Positions 1-9,638 of a stretch of 64,000 nucleotides of DNA are shown here, in pieces; position 1 is the stretch's first letter; every line of letters begins with the position of its first letter. A model generated the notes under the pieces. It ran no database searches. It saw nothing but the letters and a program-made list of their open reading frames with translations, and was not told the origin of the DNA. Both the position numbers and the translations under genes were made by a program. The stretch is from an uncultured bacterium (GTDB taxonomy: Bacteria > Desulfobacterota > BSN033 > UBA1163): contig CALLAL010000016.1 in assembly GCA_938002255.1 (NCBI GenBank), forward strand, positions 1 through 64,000, given 5' to 3'.

Positions 1-938
1 CAAAGGATCATCCTTTGCGACGGATCAAGGTGATGGCCGATCAGGAACTGAGAAGGCTCTCGAGGGTTTTTGATGAGATGTATTCCCACACTGGACGTCC
101 TTCGATACCTCCGGAGCGGGTCTTGAAGTCTCTGATTCTGATGGCTCTTTATTCGGTTCGGAGCGAGCGGCAGTTTTGTGAGCAATTGGACTACAATTTG
201 TTGTTTCGTTGGTTTTTGGAGATGAACATGATGCAGGAGAGTTTTGACCCTACGGTGTTTACGAAGAACTGGGAGCGATTGATGGAGCACGAAGTGGGGC
301 GGCGGTTTTTCGATGCGGTGGTTGGGCAGGCTCGTCAAGAGGGATTGATGAGTGATGATCACTTTTGGAGATGTGGGCAATCCGACGGTGGATTTTCATG
401 GAGAGAAGCGGAGCAATCAGACGCATCAATCGACGACGGATCCGGAGAGTCGTTTGATGCGGAAAGGCAAAGGCAAGGAATCGAAACTCTGTTATGGGGC
501 TCACTTTTTGATGGAAAATCGCAATGGCCTTTTGGTGGACATCCAGATTATCCAGGCTACGGGCACAGCGGAGCGAGAAGCGGCCGAAGTGATGTTGGGA
601 TTCGTCCTCGGACGTTGGGAGCGGATAAGGGGTATGACACGAAGGGTTTTGTGTCGATGCTTCGGAGTAGAAAGATTACGCCTCACGTGGTTCAGAATAC
701 GGAGCGGCGAGGGGGATCGGCTATTGATGGTTGGACGACTCGTCACGGGGGTTATGGGGTGAGCCAGAGGATTCGGAAGCGGGTTGAAGAGATTGGAGGC
801 TGGATCAAGGTTATTGGAGGGTTTCGGAGGACACGGTTTAAGGGGGAGCTCCGGACGCAACTGGCAGGATGGTTTGTGGGGGCAGCGTATAACTTGCTTC
901 GAATGGCGAAGGTGTTGCCACAGATGGAGGCAGGATGA
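1..938 (+). pseudogene. IS5-family transposase, degraded and cut by the window edge
   Basis: This is a DDE transposase of the IS4/IS5 superfamily broken into three pieces. Frame 3 carries the N-terminal DUF772-like part up to LMSDDHF (about base 360). Frame 1 then continues with the typical central block (VDFHGEKRSNQTHQSTTDPE, then the MENRNGL and TAEREAA stretches) to about base 600. Frame 3 resumes with GADKGYDT and the C-terminal RKRVEEIGGW block, which carries the usual last acidic residue. The segment that normally follows the N-terminal part, containing the first catalytic Asp (the DGTLIEAW-like stretch), is missing at the first junction. The reading frame is already open at base 3 (KDHPLRR), so the start lies outside the window. 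The enzyme should be inactive. The family call is firm; the exact indels need an alignment. Confidence 0.85.
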
Positions 939-952
939 AGGAGTTTGGGCGA

Positions 953-976
953 GGAAGCCCGTTTTGGGCTTTTTCT
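953..976 (+). terminator. Terminator-like hairpin after the transposase remnant
   Basis: AAGCCC at 955-960 pairs with GGGCTT at 966-971 across a GTTTT loop, and a short T-run follows. The stem is short, so this is a weak call. It could equally be part of the IS end. Confidence 0.35.
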
Positions 977-1110
977 CGGTACGATTTAACAGTTGGGTTT
1001 GCAATTCTAAGCTCAAAATAGTCTTCATCGAGTCAATGCTTTTTTAAAAAATAGGGTTTTTTCAGCAAACTGCTAGTCTTTGAAAATCAATTATTAAAAG
1101 GAGAATACCA

Positions 1111-1752
1111 ATGCAACGAAAAGCATTAAGAGGGACCTGTGCACTTTGTAAATCAGCCTTTAGCAAATCGGCCATGACGAGACATCTGCAGTCGTGTATG
1201 GGGAAAAGTCAAATTGATGAGAAGTCTACGAAAGGATCATCCTCTTTACTAAAATTCTTTCATCTCATTGTAGAAGGAAAATTTTTGCCAGAATACTGGA
1301 TGCATCTAAAAGTATCAAGTCATGCACGGTTCGAGGATTTGGACTCTTTTCTAAGAGAGATTTGGCTTGAATGTTGCGGTCATATAAGCGCTTTTCGCAT
1401 CGGTAGGGAGGAGATAAAAAAGAGCCAGAAACTTGAGTATGTTTTGCATCCTGGGATGCGATTAAACTATGAATATGATTTTGGCAGCACCACAGAGCTT
1501 GTAGTAAAAGTTGTTTCCGAGTTTAGGAGCAATATAAAAGCGAGTGAGGTGGAAATCCTTGCAAGGAACGACTCCCCTCAGATTCAGTGCTCCCATTGCG
1601 ACCGTCTGGCCACACTCATCTGCACGGAATGTATGTATGAAGATGCAGGATGGCTTTGTGATGACTGCGCTGAGGACCACCCATGCGACAAAGAGATGAT
1701 GCTTCCTGTCGTTAATTCCCCTCGAACTGGGGTATGCGCCTATTCAGGATAA
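1111..1752 (+). CDS. PRiA4_ORF3-like protein with zinc-binding ends (213 aa)
   Basis: The central part (about residues 45-135) resembles the plasmid pRiA4b ORF-3 family: a W-x-H-LKV strand, a DLDSFLREIWLECCGH helix and the YDFGSTTEL block typical of this fold. On each side sit likely zinc sites. An N-terminal CALC...H...C finger lies at residues 11-29, and a C-terminal cluster of CSHC, CTEC, CDDC and a final H-P-C lies at about 160-192. The start has a good AGGAG ribosome site. The molecular function of the family is unknown; members are often found near mobile DNA, which fits the adjacent transposase remnant. It has no visible operon partner. Family assignment is likely; any function would be a guess. 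Confidence 0.75.
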   Translation: MQRKALRGTCALCKSAFSKSAMTRHLQSCMGKSQIDEKSTKGSSSLLKFFHLIVEGKFLPEYWMHLKVSSHARFEDLDSFLREIWLECCGHISAFRIGREEIKKSQKLEYVLHPGMRLNYEYDFGSTTELVVKVVSEFRSNIKASEVEILARNDSPQIQCSHCDRLATLICTECMYEDAGWLCDDCAEDHPCDKEMMLPVVNSPRTGVCAYSG

Positions 1753-2073
1753 GCCTCTGAGTTAGACATACGTCATTGAGTATTTGTAAGTAGAGGTGAA
1801 TTCTCATGTAAGCACACTCTATTCCCTGAAATAAATAGGGTATCATCCACAAAATATTGGCTCATTTCTAATCCTATGAGATATGTTCGTATGGTGCGCA
1901 GTTTTTTATTTAAGAGATAACCCAATGATGGAAGGAGGGAACAGCATAAGCTGTTGACAATAGAAAAGATGTTCATTTAAGCCTTTCCCTAATGAAAAAA
2001 ATCGGGGAGGGTTCCACATTATAGGTTAATCCTCATAGTTCGGGAGGTAGCCGGTTCATTCTCCGATATCCCA
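1753..2073. other. Intergenic stretch with no recognised feature
   Basis: This 321-bp stretch separates the PRiA4-like gene from the converging ybeY gene. I see no convincing RNA, repeat or terminator. The only open frame is a 67-codon minus-strand one without a credible ribosome site or family resemblance. Confidence 0.5.
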
Positions 2074-2523
2074 TCATTCCAATATTCCAGCTTTTATCAT
2101 TTGAAAGAGTTCTTTCTGTTTCATGGCCATCTCCCTTGCCTCTTTTTTCCCTCTTTCATGTTCGTAGCCGATCAGGTGGAGGATGCCATGGATGAGGAGG
2201 AGGATGAGCATCTCCATCTCACTGAGATCAGAACTTTTTGACTGGCGCTTGGCTGTTTCAATAGAGATGACCAGATCGCCGAGGAGGTGGGGATGAAGGG
2301 ATGAGAATTCTCCCTCTCTCATGGAGAAGGCAAGGACATTGGTGGGTTTGTCCCTGCCAAGAAAGCGACGGTTCAATTCCTGCATTTCATTGTCGTCCAC
2401 TAACATGAGGCTCAATTCCGCCTCAGGAAGTCCCAAGTTGCCCAAAACCTTTCGGACCACCCTTCTTATCTCTCTTAAGTCTAAAGGGATAAGTTTTTGC
2501 CGATTTTGAATCCAGATCTTCAT
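2074..2523 (-). CDS. ybeY: Endoribonuclease YbeY (rRNA maturation factor)
   Basis: YbeY is a zinc-dependent single-strand RNase for 16S rRNA 3' processing and ribosome quality control. The diagnostic HGxLHLxGYxHE motif (three metal-binding histidines) lies at residues 112-123, preceded by the NxxFLGRDKPTNVLAF block. The length of 149 residues is normal. It is the last gene of the phoH-pgpH-ybeY run on the minus strand, an order that is widespread in bacteria. The ATG at 2523 lies 101 bp inside the upstream gene, so the two may be translationally coupled. Confidence 0.96.
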   Translation of the reverse strand: MKIWIQNRQKLIPLDLREIRRVVRKVLGNLGLPEAELSLMLVDDNEMQELNRRFLGRDKPTNVLAFSMREGEFSSLHPHLLGDLVISIETAKRQSKSSDLSEMEMLILLLIHGILHLIGYEHERGKKEAREMAMKQKELFQMIKAGILE

Positions 2524-4780
2524 GGTTCTTCTTTTTATTGATCTCCATTGATGGATAAAGAGGGTAATTCACCCGCTGGTGAAAATATGCAGTAAGCGTA
2601 CGACTGAAGCTCTCTTCAATCTTTTGAAGATCCTTCAACGTCAATTCACATTCCTCCAGTTGACCATCGAGAAAAATATTATTAATGATTCGCTGCACCA
2701 ACCCTTTGATCCTCGAAGGAGTTGGTTCGGTGAGAGTCCGTGTGGCTGCCTCTACGGCATCTGCCAGCATGACAATGCCCGCCTCTTTGGTCTGAGGTTT
2801 GGGACCGGGATAGCGGAAATCCTTTTCATCAATTGGGTCCATTCCCGGGTCTTCTTTTTCTTTGGCTTTTTGATAGAAAAAGGAGATCAAACTGGTTCCA
2901 TGATGTTGTTGGATGATCTGGACGATTCGTTCTCCGAGATGATTTTCTTGAGCCAGCTCCACGCCATCCTTCACATGGGAGGCGAGAATCAGGCTCGACA
3001 TCGTAGGGGTAAGATGGTCATGTCTATTTTCCATGCCCCCTGCGTTCTCAATAAAATAGAGAGGTTTTTTCAACTTTCCAATATCATGGTAATAGGCACT
3101 TACCCTTGCCAGTAAGGGATTGGCTGCAATTGATTTTGCTCCTCCCTCAACAAGGCTTCCAACAATGATGCTATGGTGATAGGTTCCTGGTGCTTGCACC
3201 ATCAGGTCTTTTAGAAGGGGTTGATCAAGATTGGCCAGTTCAAGAAGCTTAATATCGGTGGTGTAGTCGAAGAGGCTTTCAATCACGGGGGCCATTCCAA
3301 GAACCATGACTGAAGCAAGAATTCCACCTAAAAACCCCATGATGACGTCAGCGAAGAGGGTCATCTTTAAAAAAGTTCCGCTCATTAAATTATAGGAAAG
3401 GATCATCAGAACATTGACCAATCCGACAGCCACTCCTGCCTTCATCACAATCGATCGCTGTTCGCAACGAGCCACTTTATGAGCTCCGATAAGACTCCCG
3501 ATGAAGCTAAAAACGAAGAGGAAAAGCTGATTTCCCATCAGAGAAGCTGCAAAATAGCTTGCGAGAGCGGCGAAGATGATGGCGACTTCCGAGTTGATTA
3601 CGATTCGAACCAACATGGCCCCTACCGCTATGGGAAAGAGGTAGGTATAGGATGAGGAAGGAATGGTGAACAATTCTCCCCCCAGTATATCGGTGACCAG
3701 ATGAAAGATTTTAAGAATGCCCAATACAACAACCAGGAGACTGCAAAAGAAGAGAAGGTCTCGGGTGGAGAGAGCAATTTTTCGAATATTTTTGGTTGAG
3801 AATTCATACAGACTTGCTAAAAAGAGAAACGTTAAGACAGCAAGACCGATCAGCATGGAAAGGATGTGACGTCTATCCTGAGCCTGTTTTAATGCATCGA
3901 TCTTAAGCAGATGTTCTTCTCCAACCCGCTCTCCTGCCCTTAAGATGGTTTCTCCCCGTTTGATTTGAAAGTAAACAGGATTCACCCTGGCTCTGGCTTC
4001 CGCCTTTCTGGCTTCGGTCTCATCTTTATTGAAGGTTAGGTTAGGTCTCAAGGACTGTTCTGATAACTTCAAAATGAGAGCAGATATGTCCCTGCTCAGG
4101 TCAGGAGAGATATGTTCCAGGTCTGTTCGGAGTCGCAATTTGGCTTCTCTTAAATCGAGGAAGTGAAAAGGGGGGGTATCCTTTTTTTCCTCCCGGGTCT
4201 GGATGTTTCGAAGGGTAATTCCCTTAAGTGCCTCTGGCTCTAACAAGTCCTTATCATTGATGATTCCACGCCTTAGAAGAGGAGTGATCAGTCGGAGAGA
4301 TAGATCACCCATTGTCGGGTTAAATTTTTCCTTCTCTAAGACCTGCCATTCCCTTTGCGAGAGGATGAAACGAAAGGAGGATTCCCACTCCGCCTTGCTA
4401 ATTGGTTGGGGGGATTGCGAAAAAGCTTTCCGGAACCGGTTTCCAGCCTCGATCAGAACCTCTGGGTCATAGTCATAGACGGGGAAGATTGATCTCTCTG
4501 CTTCGATTCGTTTTTCTTGGGTGGCTCTCTGATCTTCTATCAGTAAGTCTTGGGTGGATTTGATTTCTTTGGTTGCAATGTCGCCAAGGTTATATTTCTT
4601 GAGGGGCAACTGGAAAGAGGGAGAAAGAAGGAAGGTCAGGCAGAGAGCCGTCCCGATCCCGATAGACCACTTTTGAAGATTAGAATGTTTAATCTTTCCT
4701 AACCACGAATTTGCGGCATATCCATTGATGAGTTTATGTATGGAAAGGCGGCGAGGAAAATTTTTAAGCGATATTTTCAT
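2423..4780 (-). CDS. pgpH: 7TM-HD family membrane phosphodiesterase (PgpH-like)
   Basis: This 785-residue membrane protein has an N-terminal anchor at about 40-58, an extracytoplasmic 7TMR-HDED-type domain to about 305, a bundle of about seven membrane helices at 310-490, and a cytoplasmic HD domain with [11 protein letters not shown] at 563-573. The family includes PgpH of Listeria, which hydrolyses cyclic di-AMP; activity here is inferred from family membership. The start ATG overlaps the stop of phoH by 4 bp (ATGA). The C-terminal tail after the HD domain (about residues 745-785) is basic and poorly conserved, and it overlaps ybeY by 101 bp, which is longer than usual for adjacent genes. 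Confidence 0.92.
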   Translation of the reverse strand: MKISLKNFPRRLSIHKLINGYAANSWLGKIKHSNLQKWSIGIGTALCLTFLLSPSFQLPLKKYNLGDIATKEIKSTQDLLIEDQRATQEKRIEAERSIFPVYDYDPEVLIEAGNRFRKAFSQSPQPISKAEWESSFRFILSQREWQVLEKEKFNPTMGDLSLRLITPLLRRGIINDKDLLEPEALKGITLRNIQTREEKKDTPPFHFLDLREAKLRLRTDLEHISPDLSRDISALILKLSEQSLRPNLTFNKDETEARKAEARARVNPVYFQIKRGETILRAGERVGEEHLLKIDALKQAQDRRHILSMLIGLAVLTFLFLASLYEFSTKNIRKIALSTRDLLFFCSLLVVVLGILKIFHLVTDILGGELFTIPSSSYTYLFPIAVGAMLVRIVINSEVAIIFAALASYFAASLMGNQLFLFVFSFIGSLIGAHKVARCEQRSIVMKAGVAVGLVNVLMILSYNLMSGTFLKMTLFADVIMGFLGGILASVMVLGMAPVIESLFDYTTDIKLLELANLDQPLLKDLMVQAPGTYHHSIIVGSLVEGGAKSIAANPLLARVSAYYHDIGKLKKPLYFIENAGGMENRHDHLTPTMSSLILASHVKDGVELAQENHLGERIVQIIQQHHGTSLISFFYQKAKEKEDPGMDPIDEKDFRYPGPKPQTKEAGIVMLADAVEAATRTLTEPTPSRIKGLVQRIINNIFLDGQLEECELTLKDLQKIEESFSRTLTAYFHQRVNYPLYPSMEINKKKNHEDLDSKSAKTYPFRLKRDKKGGPKGFGQLGTS

Positions 4781-5811
4781 GATATTTTCTCAGACGATGG
4801 CGAAGGTTTAAAACGCTGACGCCTCTCCTCTGCCCTTTCATAGGCTTTGATAATTTCCTGGACAAGGGGATGTCTCACAACATCCCTGTCCGTAAAGTAG
4901 ACAAATTCAATTCCTTCGATTCCCTTGAGAATTCCTTGAATCTCAATCAGACCCGAGACCTTATTCTCTGGTAAGTCCACTTGTGTGATGTCCCCTGTGA
5001 TCACGGATTTTGAGCTAAAACCCAATCGTGTTAAGAACATTTTCATCTGTTCCGGTCCTGTATTCTGGGCTTCGTCGAGAATGACGAAGGAGTCGTTAAG
5101 GGTTCTTCCACGCATAAAGGCCAGTGGAGCCACCTCAATCACTCCCCTTTCGATCAGTCTCGATGCCCGTTCAAAATCCATCATGTCATGAAGGGCGTCA
5201 TAAAGAGGGCGCAGATAAGGGTTCACCTTTTCAACCATATTCCCTGGAAGGAACCCCAGTTTTTCACCTGCTTCCACAGCCGGGCGGGTCAGAACAATCC
5301 TTTCTACCTCCTGTTTCATCAGCGAAGCGACCGCCATCGCCATGGCCAAGTAGGTCTTTCCCGTACCGGCAGGACCAATTCCGATGACCAAATCGTATTT
5401 CCGGATGGCATCGATATACCGCTTCTGGGCAATGCTTTTCGGCGTAATGACTCTTTTTCTGGAAGAGATGTAAACGGTATCGAGAAAGATGTCTTCAAGG
5501 TTGACCGATTGGTCATCAGAAAGTATACGAATCGCATAATCAATATCGGTGGGAAAGAGAGGGTACCCCTTTTTTAAAAGGCCATAAAGATCATTGAGAG
5601 CTCGTTTGGCGAGGTCGACGTCCAGTTGATCCCCCTGGACGGTTAAGGTATTTCCCTTGGCGCTGATTCTCACCCCGATTGTCTTGGCGATGCGCTTGAG
5701 ATTTTCATTATGGACGCCGAAAAGAATATTAGCCAATTGAAGGTCATCAAAGGCAATCTTTTCGGCGGTATCGTTCCGAATAGTCTCGTCAATTACCTGT
5801 GATTCTTTCAA
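4777..5811 (-). CDS. phoH: PhoH-family ATPase
   Basis: A cytoplasmic P-loop ATPase of the PhoH/YbeZ family, usually linked to YbeY and RNA metabolism. Walker A is GPAGTGKT at residues 146-153 and Walker B with the sensor is [10 protein letters not shown] at 241-250. The N-terminal 80 residues resemble the KH-like RNA-binding module of the family. Length (344 aa) is normal. The reading frame opens with TTG at 5811 (LKESQVIDE read as Met); no ATG with a better ribosome site is present upstream. It is the first gene of a run of overlapping genes leading to ybeY. Confidence 0.95.
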   Translation of the reverse strand: MKESQVIDETIRNDTAEKIAFDDLQLANILFGVHNENLKRIAKTIGVRISAKGNTLTVQGDQLDVDLAKRALNDLYGLLKKGYPLFPTDIDYAIRILSDDQSVNLEDIFLDTVYISSRKRVITPKSIAQKRYIDAIRKYDLVIGIGPAGTGKTYLAMAMAVASLMKQEVERIVLTRPAVEAGEKLGFLPGNMVEKVNPYLRPLYDALHDMMDFERASRLIERGVIEVAPLAFMRGRTLNDSFVILDEAQNTGPEQMKMFLTRLGFSSKSVITGDITQVDLPENKVSGLIEIQGILKGIEGIEFVYFTDRDVVRHPLVQEIIKAYERAEERRQRFKPSPSSEKIS

Positions 5812-5875
5812 TGAGGAATCATCACCTCAACTTATTTAATCATATCACCTTCTGAAGGGGATTGCAACTTTGCCA

Positions 5876-6101
5876 GTAACCCGTCAGTGATGGGGTGTGT
5901 TCGGTTTAAAAGGGTTGGAACGTTCCCCCTCCAAAACCTTGAAGAGCGGTTATAAAAGGTTATCCTCATCGAAGCCCTCATGCCCTTTGAATCGGATTTT
6001 TTTAAATCAGATTGGGTCGTTTTGACGAACAGAGGTTTCGCTACAAGGTTTTTCCGAAGCAACCTCCCAACCCTTTTTTATTTCTTTAACTGAGGGATTA
6101 C
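5876..6101 (+). mobile_element. MITE-like element, copy 1 (226 bp) with 8-bp target duplication
   Basis: The element starts GTAACCCGTCAGTGA and ends with a sequence whose reverse complement is GTAATCCCTCAGTTA (12 of 15 identical), giving terminal inverted repeats. It is flanked by the exact direct repeat CTTTGCCA at 5868-5875 and 6102-6109. It is closely similar along its length to copies at 6971 and 15585. Inside are the palindrome GGAACGTTCC, an AACCTT/AAGGTT hairpin and an AGGTT...AACCT hairpin near the right end. It codes for nothing convincing. It lies 2 bp beyond the sirtuin stop codon and between the divergent-looking ends of phoH and the sirtuin. GTAA ends with 8-bp duplications are typical of IS66-family transposition; that link is an inference. 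Confidence 0.9.
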
Positions 6102-6111
6102 CTTTGCCAAT

Positions 6112-6864
6112 TTATCTTTGCCGTTTCACTTCTTCGACGATGGCGGGAATGATCTTTCCAGCCGACCCGGAGATGAGATAGTCCGAAACATGGCCTGTGA
6201 GGGGGGTGGGTTCCATATTGATCTCGATGACCGTTGCTCCTGCCTCTTTAGCCATGATGGGGATGGATGCAGCTGGATAGACCACTGCAGATGTCCCGAC
6301 CACCAACACGAGCTGGCAGGATCTGGATTCTCTGAAAGAGGTGGCTTGCGCTCCAGGGGGAATGGGTTCCCCAAAAAAGACGACATCAGGCTTGAGCAGA
6401 GAAGAACAATGAGGACAACGGGCAGGAAGGTCCTCGATTTGTAGGAGGGTGCCATCGGTCGTTGTCCCACACTTTAAGCAGGAAAGGGTTCGATGGCTTC
6501 CGTGAAATTCGATCACATTCTTGCTTCCAGCCGCCTGGTGAAGTCCGTCCACATTCTGTGTTATGATGGTTGAGAGGAGTCCCATCCGCTCCAATTCTGC
6601 CAATCCCAGATGGGCAGGGTTTGGTTTTGCGGTCATCACCAAGGTGAACATGTCCTTCAACATCAACCAGACTTTTTCTGGATTTGCATAGAAAGCGTGG
6701 ATGTGAGCATACTCTTCCGGATCAAATTTCTCCCAGAGGCCTCCTGCACTTCTAAAGTCTGGAATGCCACTTTCCACAGAAATGCCGGCACCGGTAAAAG
6801 CAATTGTTTTTTTCGATGTGAGGAGATCTCGAGCTGCTCTCTCAATCAGTTTTTGGTTCATCAT
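6112..6864 (-). CDS. Sirtuin, NAD-dependent protein deacylase
   Basis: A Sir2 protein of 250 residues that removes acyl groups from lysines using NAD. Visible motifs are the Rossmann GAG at 25-27, PDFRS at 35-39, TQNVDGLH at 102-109, catalytic His121 in the FHG block, and zinc ligands Cys129, Cys132, Cys150 and Cys153. The Tyr-x-x-Arg pair that marks succinyl/malonyl-specific class III sirtuins is not apparent in the WEKF...EKVW region, so simple deacetylase activity is more likely. In anaerobic benzoate degraders, lysine acylation controls CoA-ligase activity, so the sirtuin could balance the two GNAT acetyltransferases found in this window; this is inference. Confidence 0.93.
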   Translation of the reverse strand: MMNQKLIERAARDLLTSKKTIAFTGAGISVESGIPDFRSAGGLWEKFDPEEYAHIHAFYANPEKVWLMLKDMFTLVMTAKPNPAHLGLAELERMGLLSTIITQNVDGLHQAAGSKNVIEFHGSHRTLSCLKCGTTTDGTLLQIEDLPARCPHCSSLLKPDVVFFGEPIPPGAQATSFRESRSCQLVLVVGTSAVVYPAASIPIMAKEAGATVIEINMEPTPLTGHVSDYLISGSAGKIIPAIVEEVKRQR

Positions 6865-6970
6865 TTACAGAACGCTCCCTTCTTAGCTGTGTTTTGAGGT
6901 TTGGGGCCTCCATTTGTGCCTCATCTTAGCAGGGGAACATGGAGGTGTCAATGGGATCACAACAACCAAT

Positions 6971-7194
6971 GTAATGCCTCAGTGATGTGGTGTGTTCGGT
7001 TTAAAAGGGTTGGAACGTTCCCCCCCAAAACTTTGAATAGCGGTTATCAAAGGTTACCCTCATCGGGGCCCTCAGGCCCTTTGAATCGGATTTTTTGAAT
7101 CAGATTGGGTCGTTTTGACGAACAGAGGTTTCGCTTCAAGGTTTTTCCGAAAGAACCTCCCACCCCTTTTTTATTTCTTTAATTGAGGGGTTAC
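6971..7194 (+). mobile_element. MITE-like element, copy 2 (224 bp)
   Basis: Same repeat as at 5876, in the same orientation. The left end GTAATGCCTCAGTGA and the reverse complement of the right end GTAACCCCTCAATTA match at 11 of 15 positions. I see no matching 8-bp target duplication (left flank CAACCAAT, right flank TCTGTTCA), so this is probably an older insertion or one that has recombined. It lies upstream of the aor operon, with 19 bp between its end and the candidate promoter. Confidence 0.87.
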
Positions 7195-7213
7195 TCTGTT
7201 CATCACTTTCTTG

Positions 7214-7242
7214 TTGAGTTTAGATATTTTTTTTGGTAAGAT
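7214..7242 (+). promoter_or_regulatory. Candidate promoter of the aor operon
   Basis: TTGAGT at 7214-7219 and TAAGAT at 7237-7242 are separated by 17 bp. Each hexamer matches the sigma-70 consensus at four of six positions. The A/T-rich spacer and the position 65 bp before the ferredoxin gene support the call, but it is only moderate. Confidence 0.4.
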
Positions 7243-7307
7243 GAAACGCATCAGGAGCAAATCTTCTATTCAAACCAATTTCATAAGGATGGAAAGGAGG
7301 GATAGAA

Positions 7308-7790
7308 ATGATTAAAAAGATTTCGGTTTATCCGGAGAAGTGTACAGCCTGCCGGCTGTGCGAGTTAGCCTGTTCTTTCAAGAAGATTGGAGAATTTAAT
7401 CCGGTTGCTTCACGGGTGAGGGTTTCGATGTTTGGAGAAGATGCTTTTTACACCCCGATTATCTGTACGCAATGCGATGAAGCGTGGTGTATGAAAGCCT
7501 GTCCCAGTGGTGCGATTACCCGTGACGCTGGGGCCCGAGTCGTGAAAGTCAATCGAGAAAGATGCGTGGGATGCAGGATGTGTACCCTTGCCTGTCCATT
7601 TGGAACCATCACCTATTATGCGCCTGAAGGAAAGGCGATCAAATGTGATGAGTGTGATGGTCAGCCCGAGTGCGTCCTTTTCTGTCCGACCGGAGCCTTA
7701 AAATATGAGGAAGAATCCACTCCAACGAGATTAAAAAGGATGGAAACCGCAAGAAAACTCGAATCTTCCTCAAAGGAGGTGCAGCCATGA
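7308..7790 (+). CDS. aorA: Polyferredoxin subunit of aldehyde oxidoreductase (AorA-like)
   Basis: A 160-residue soluble protein with four Cys clusters ([49 protein letters not shown]), enough for four [4Fe-4S] centres. It should carry electrons between the tungsten subunit and the FAD subunit encoded next. The stop overlaps the AOR start by 4 bp (ATGA), indicating translational coupling. The set ferredoxin-AOR-FAD protein matches the AorABC aldehyde oxidoreductase described from Aromatoleum, in which the small FeS subunit forms an electron wire. Start chosen for the GGAGGG ribosome site just upstream. Confidence 0.85.
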   Translation: MIKKISVYPEKCTACRLCELACSFKKIGEFNPVASRVRVSMFGEDAFYTPIICTQCDEAWCMKACPSGAITRDAGARVVKVNRERCVGCRMCTLACPFGTITYYAPEGKAIKCDECDGQPECVLFCPTGALKYEEESTPTRLKRMETARKLESSSKEVQP

Positions 7791-9589
7791 AGGGATGGGT
7801 TGGAAAAATTTTGAGAGTAGATCTCACCAAAGGTGAGTGGAAAGTCGAGGAGCTTGACCGAAATTTAGCTCAACAGTTTATTGGGGGAAGAGGACTCGGC
7901 TCCAAGATCCTTTTCGATGAGATTGATCCGAGGATCGATCCATTCAGCCCAGACAATAAGTTGATCATGGCGACGGGCCCCTTAACCGGCACCAGCGCAT
8001 CCGCTGCCGGACGCTACATGGCTATTACCAAATCTCCCCTTACAGGAACCATTGCATGTTCGAACTCAGGGGGCCATTTCGGAGCCGAACTAAAATTCGC
8101 AGGGTTCGATCTGCTAATCATTGAAGGAAAAGCCAAGGAACCGGTTTATCTCTATGTAGAGGACGGGAGAGTGGAGATCAGGGAGGCAAAGCATCTCTGG
8201 GGAAAAACGACCCATGAAGCTACAGATCAAATCTTAAGCGAAACCGACATAGATGCACGAGTAGCCTGCATCGGTCCTGCCGGGGAGAAACTGGTGAGGT
8301 TTGCCTGTATCATCAATGACAAGCATCGGGCAGCGGGCCGTTCTGGCGTCGGAGCAGTAATGGGCTCTAAGTATCTGAAAGCGGTAGCCGTCAGAGGGAC
8401 GGGAAGTGTGGGGATTGCAAACAAGGAAGCCTTCCGAAAAGCCACGCTGGATGGTTTTCAAAAAGTCAAAGCCAATCCAGTGACCTCCACAGGATTACCT
8501 ACCTATGGAACAGCGGTGCTCGTAAATGTGATTAATCAACACGGACTCTTTCCCACCAGGAATTTTCAGGAGGGTGTCTTTGAAGGGGCCGAGAAGATCA
8601 GTGGGGAGAGTATGGCTGAGCAGATTCTGATTCGAAACCGAGCCTGTTTTGCATGTCCTATTGCTTGCGGGCGGGTTACAAAAACATCCAACCCGAAGTA
8701 TGCGTATTCGGGAGAAGGACCCGAATATGAATCGGACTGGTCTTTAGGGGCCTGTTGTGGTGTGGACCAGATTGATGCCATAGGAAGAGCAAACTATTTA
8801 TGCGATACCCTGGGGATGGACCCCATCTCTGCAGGAGTCACCATTGCCTGTAGCATGGAACTTTTCCAAAGAGGCATTCTCACCTCCAAGGAGGTAGGAC
8901 GTTCCCTCAACTTCGGAGATGCGGATGCCATGGTGGAGATGGTGAAAGCCACAGGCTATCGAGAAGGGTTTGGAGATGCCCTTGCAGAAGGGTCTTATCG
9001 TCTTGCGGAGCGGTATGGTCATCCAGAGTATTCGATGAGTGTGAAGAAACAGGAGTTTCCAGCATATGATGGTCGTGGAGCTCAGGGCATGGGATTACAA
9101 TATGCCACATCAAACCGTGGAGCCTGTCACGTCAGAGGCTATATGATCTCTCCTGAAATTTTAGGTGCTCCTCAAAAACTGGATCCTTTTGAAACAGAAG
9201 AAAAGGCAGGCTGGACCAAGGCGTTTCAGGATACGACTGCCATCGTTGACTCTTCTGGAATCTGCCTCTTTAACACCTTCGCCATTGGTACTCCAGAGAT
9301 TCTGGAATATTTGAAGGCGGCCACCGGTTTGGAGATGAGCCTTGAAGATTTAATGAAAGCAGGAGAAAGGATATGGAATCTGGAAAGGCTCTTCAACCTG
9401 AAGGCCGGCATCACGGGGAAAGAGGATCGTTTACCGGATCGAATTGTTAAAGAACCCATGCCAGAGGGTCCGGCAAAGGGGAAAGTAGTAGAATTGGATA
9501 AGATGCTTCCTGAATACTATGAACTCAGAGGGTGGGACAGGGATGGCGTTCCAACGAAAGAGAGATTGAAGACGTTAGGATTGGAATAA
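7787..9589 (+). CDS. aorB: Tungsten aldehyde:ferredoxin oxidoreductase catalytic subunit (AorB-like)
   Basis: A 600-residue member of the AOR family, which oxidises aldehydes to acids at a tungsto-bispterin centre. Visible are the N-terminal [13 protein letters not shown] block, the pterin-binding [15 protein letters not shown] stretch at about 183-197, and the [4Fe-4S] ligands in CFACPIAC at about 287-294 with a later Cys in SSGICLF near 492. Length is typical. With the preceding polyferredoxin and the following FAD protein it resembles NAD-reducing AorABC of aromatic degraders, which act on benzaldehyde-type and other aldehydes. The true substrate cannot be read from the sequence. A strong hairpin-T stretch follows the stop codon. 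Confidence 0.93.
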   Translation: MKGWVGKILRVDLTKGEWKVEELDRNLAQQFIGGRGLGSKILFDEIDPRIDPFSPDNKLIMATGPLTGTSASAAGRYMAITKSPLTGTIACSNSGGHFGAELKFAGFDLLIIEGKAKEPVYLYVEDGRVEIREAKHLWGKTTHEATDQILSETDIDARVACIGPAGEKLVRFACIINDKHRAAGRSGVGAVMGSKYLKAVAVRGTGSVGIANKEAFRKATLDGFQKVKANPVTSTGLPTYGTAVLVNVINQHGLFPTRNFQEGVFEGAEKISGESMAEQILIRNRACFACPIACGRVTKTSNPKYAYSGEGPEYESDWSLGACCGVDQIDAIGRANYLCDTLGMDPISAGVTIACSMELFQRGILTSKEVGRSLNFGDADAMVEMVKATGYREGFGDALAEGSYRLAERYGHPEYSMSVKKQEFPAYDGRGAQGMGLQYATSNRGACHVRGYMISPEILGAPQKLDPFETEEKAGWTKAFQDTTAIVDSSGICLFNTFAIGTPEILEYLKAATGLEMSLEDLMKAGERIWNLERLFNLKAGITGKEDRLPDRIVKEPMPEGPAKGKVVELDKMLPEYYELRGWDRDGVPTKERLKTLGLE

Positions 9590-9594
9590 AAACT

Positions 9595-9638
9595 CCCCCC
9601 AGCCTTTCCCATCCAGAGGGAAGGTTGGGGGGTTTTTT
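9595..9638 (+). terminator. Strong hairpin-T terminator between aorB and the FAD-subunit gene
   Basis: CCCCCCAGCCTTTCCC at 9595-9610 pairs with GGGAAGGTTGGGGGG at 9618-9632 around a 7-nt loop, followed by six T at 9633-9638. The next gene's first possible ATG is at 9639, immediately after the T-run. It may act as a partial terminator that lowers expression of the FAD subunit. Confidence 0.85.

Noticed and set aside
1-17. Perfect palindrome CAAAGGATCATCCTTTG at the window start
   Set aside because: It lies in the transposase coding frame (KDHPL) and is probably chance; nothing else supports a site.
352-762. Plus-strand frame as an independent protein
   Set aside because: It is the central block of the broken transposase in another frame.
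1773-1976. Minus-strand frame of 67 codons
   Set aside because: No ribosome site, no homology and unusual composition; treated as non-coding.
5832-6062. Minus-strand open frame of 76 codons inside MITE copy 1, with a similar one in copy 3
   Set aside because: The frame follows the repeat boundaries, is broken in copy 2 and has no ribosome site. It is a by-product of the repeat.
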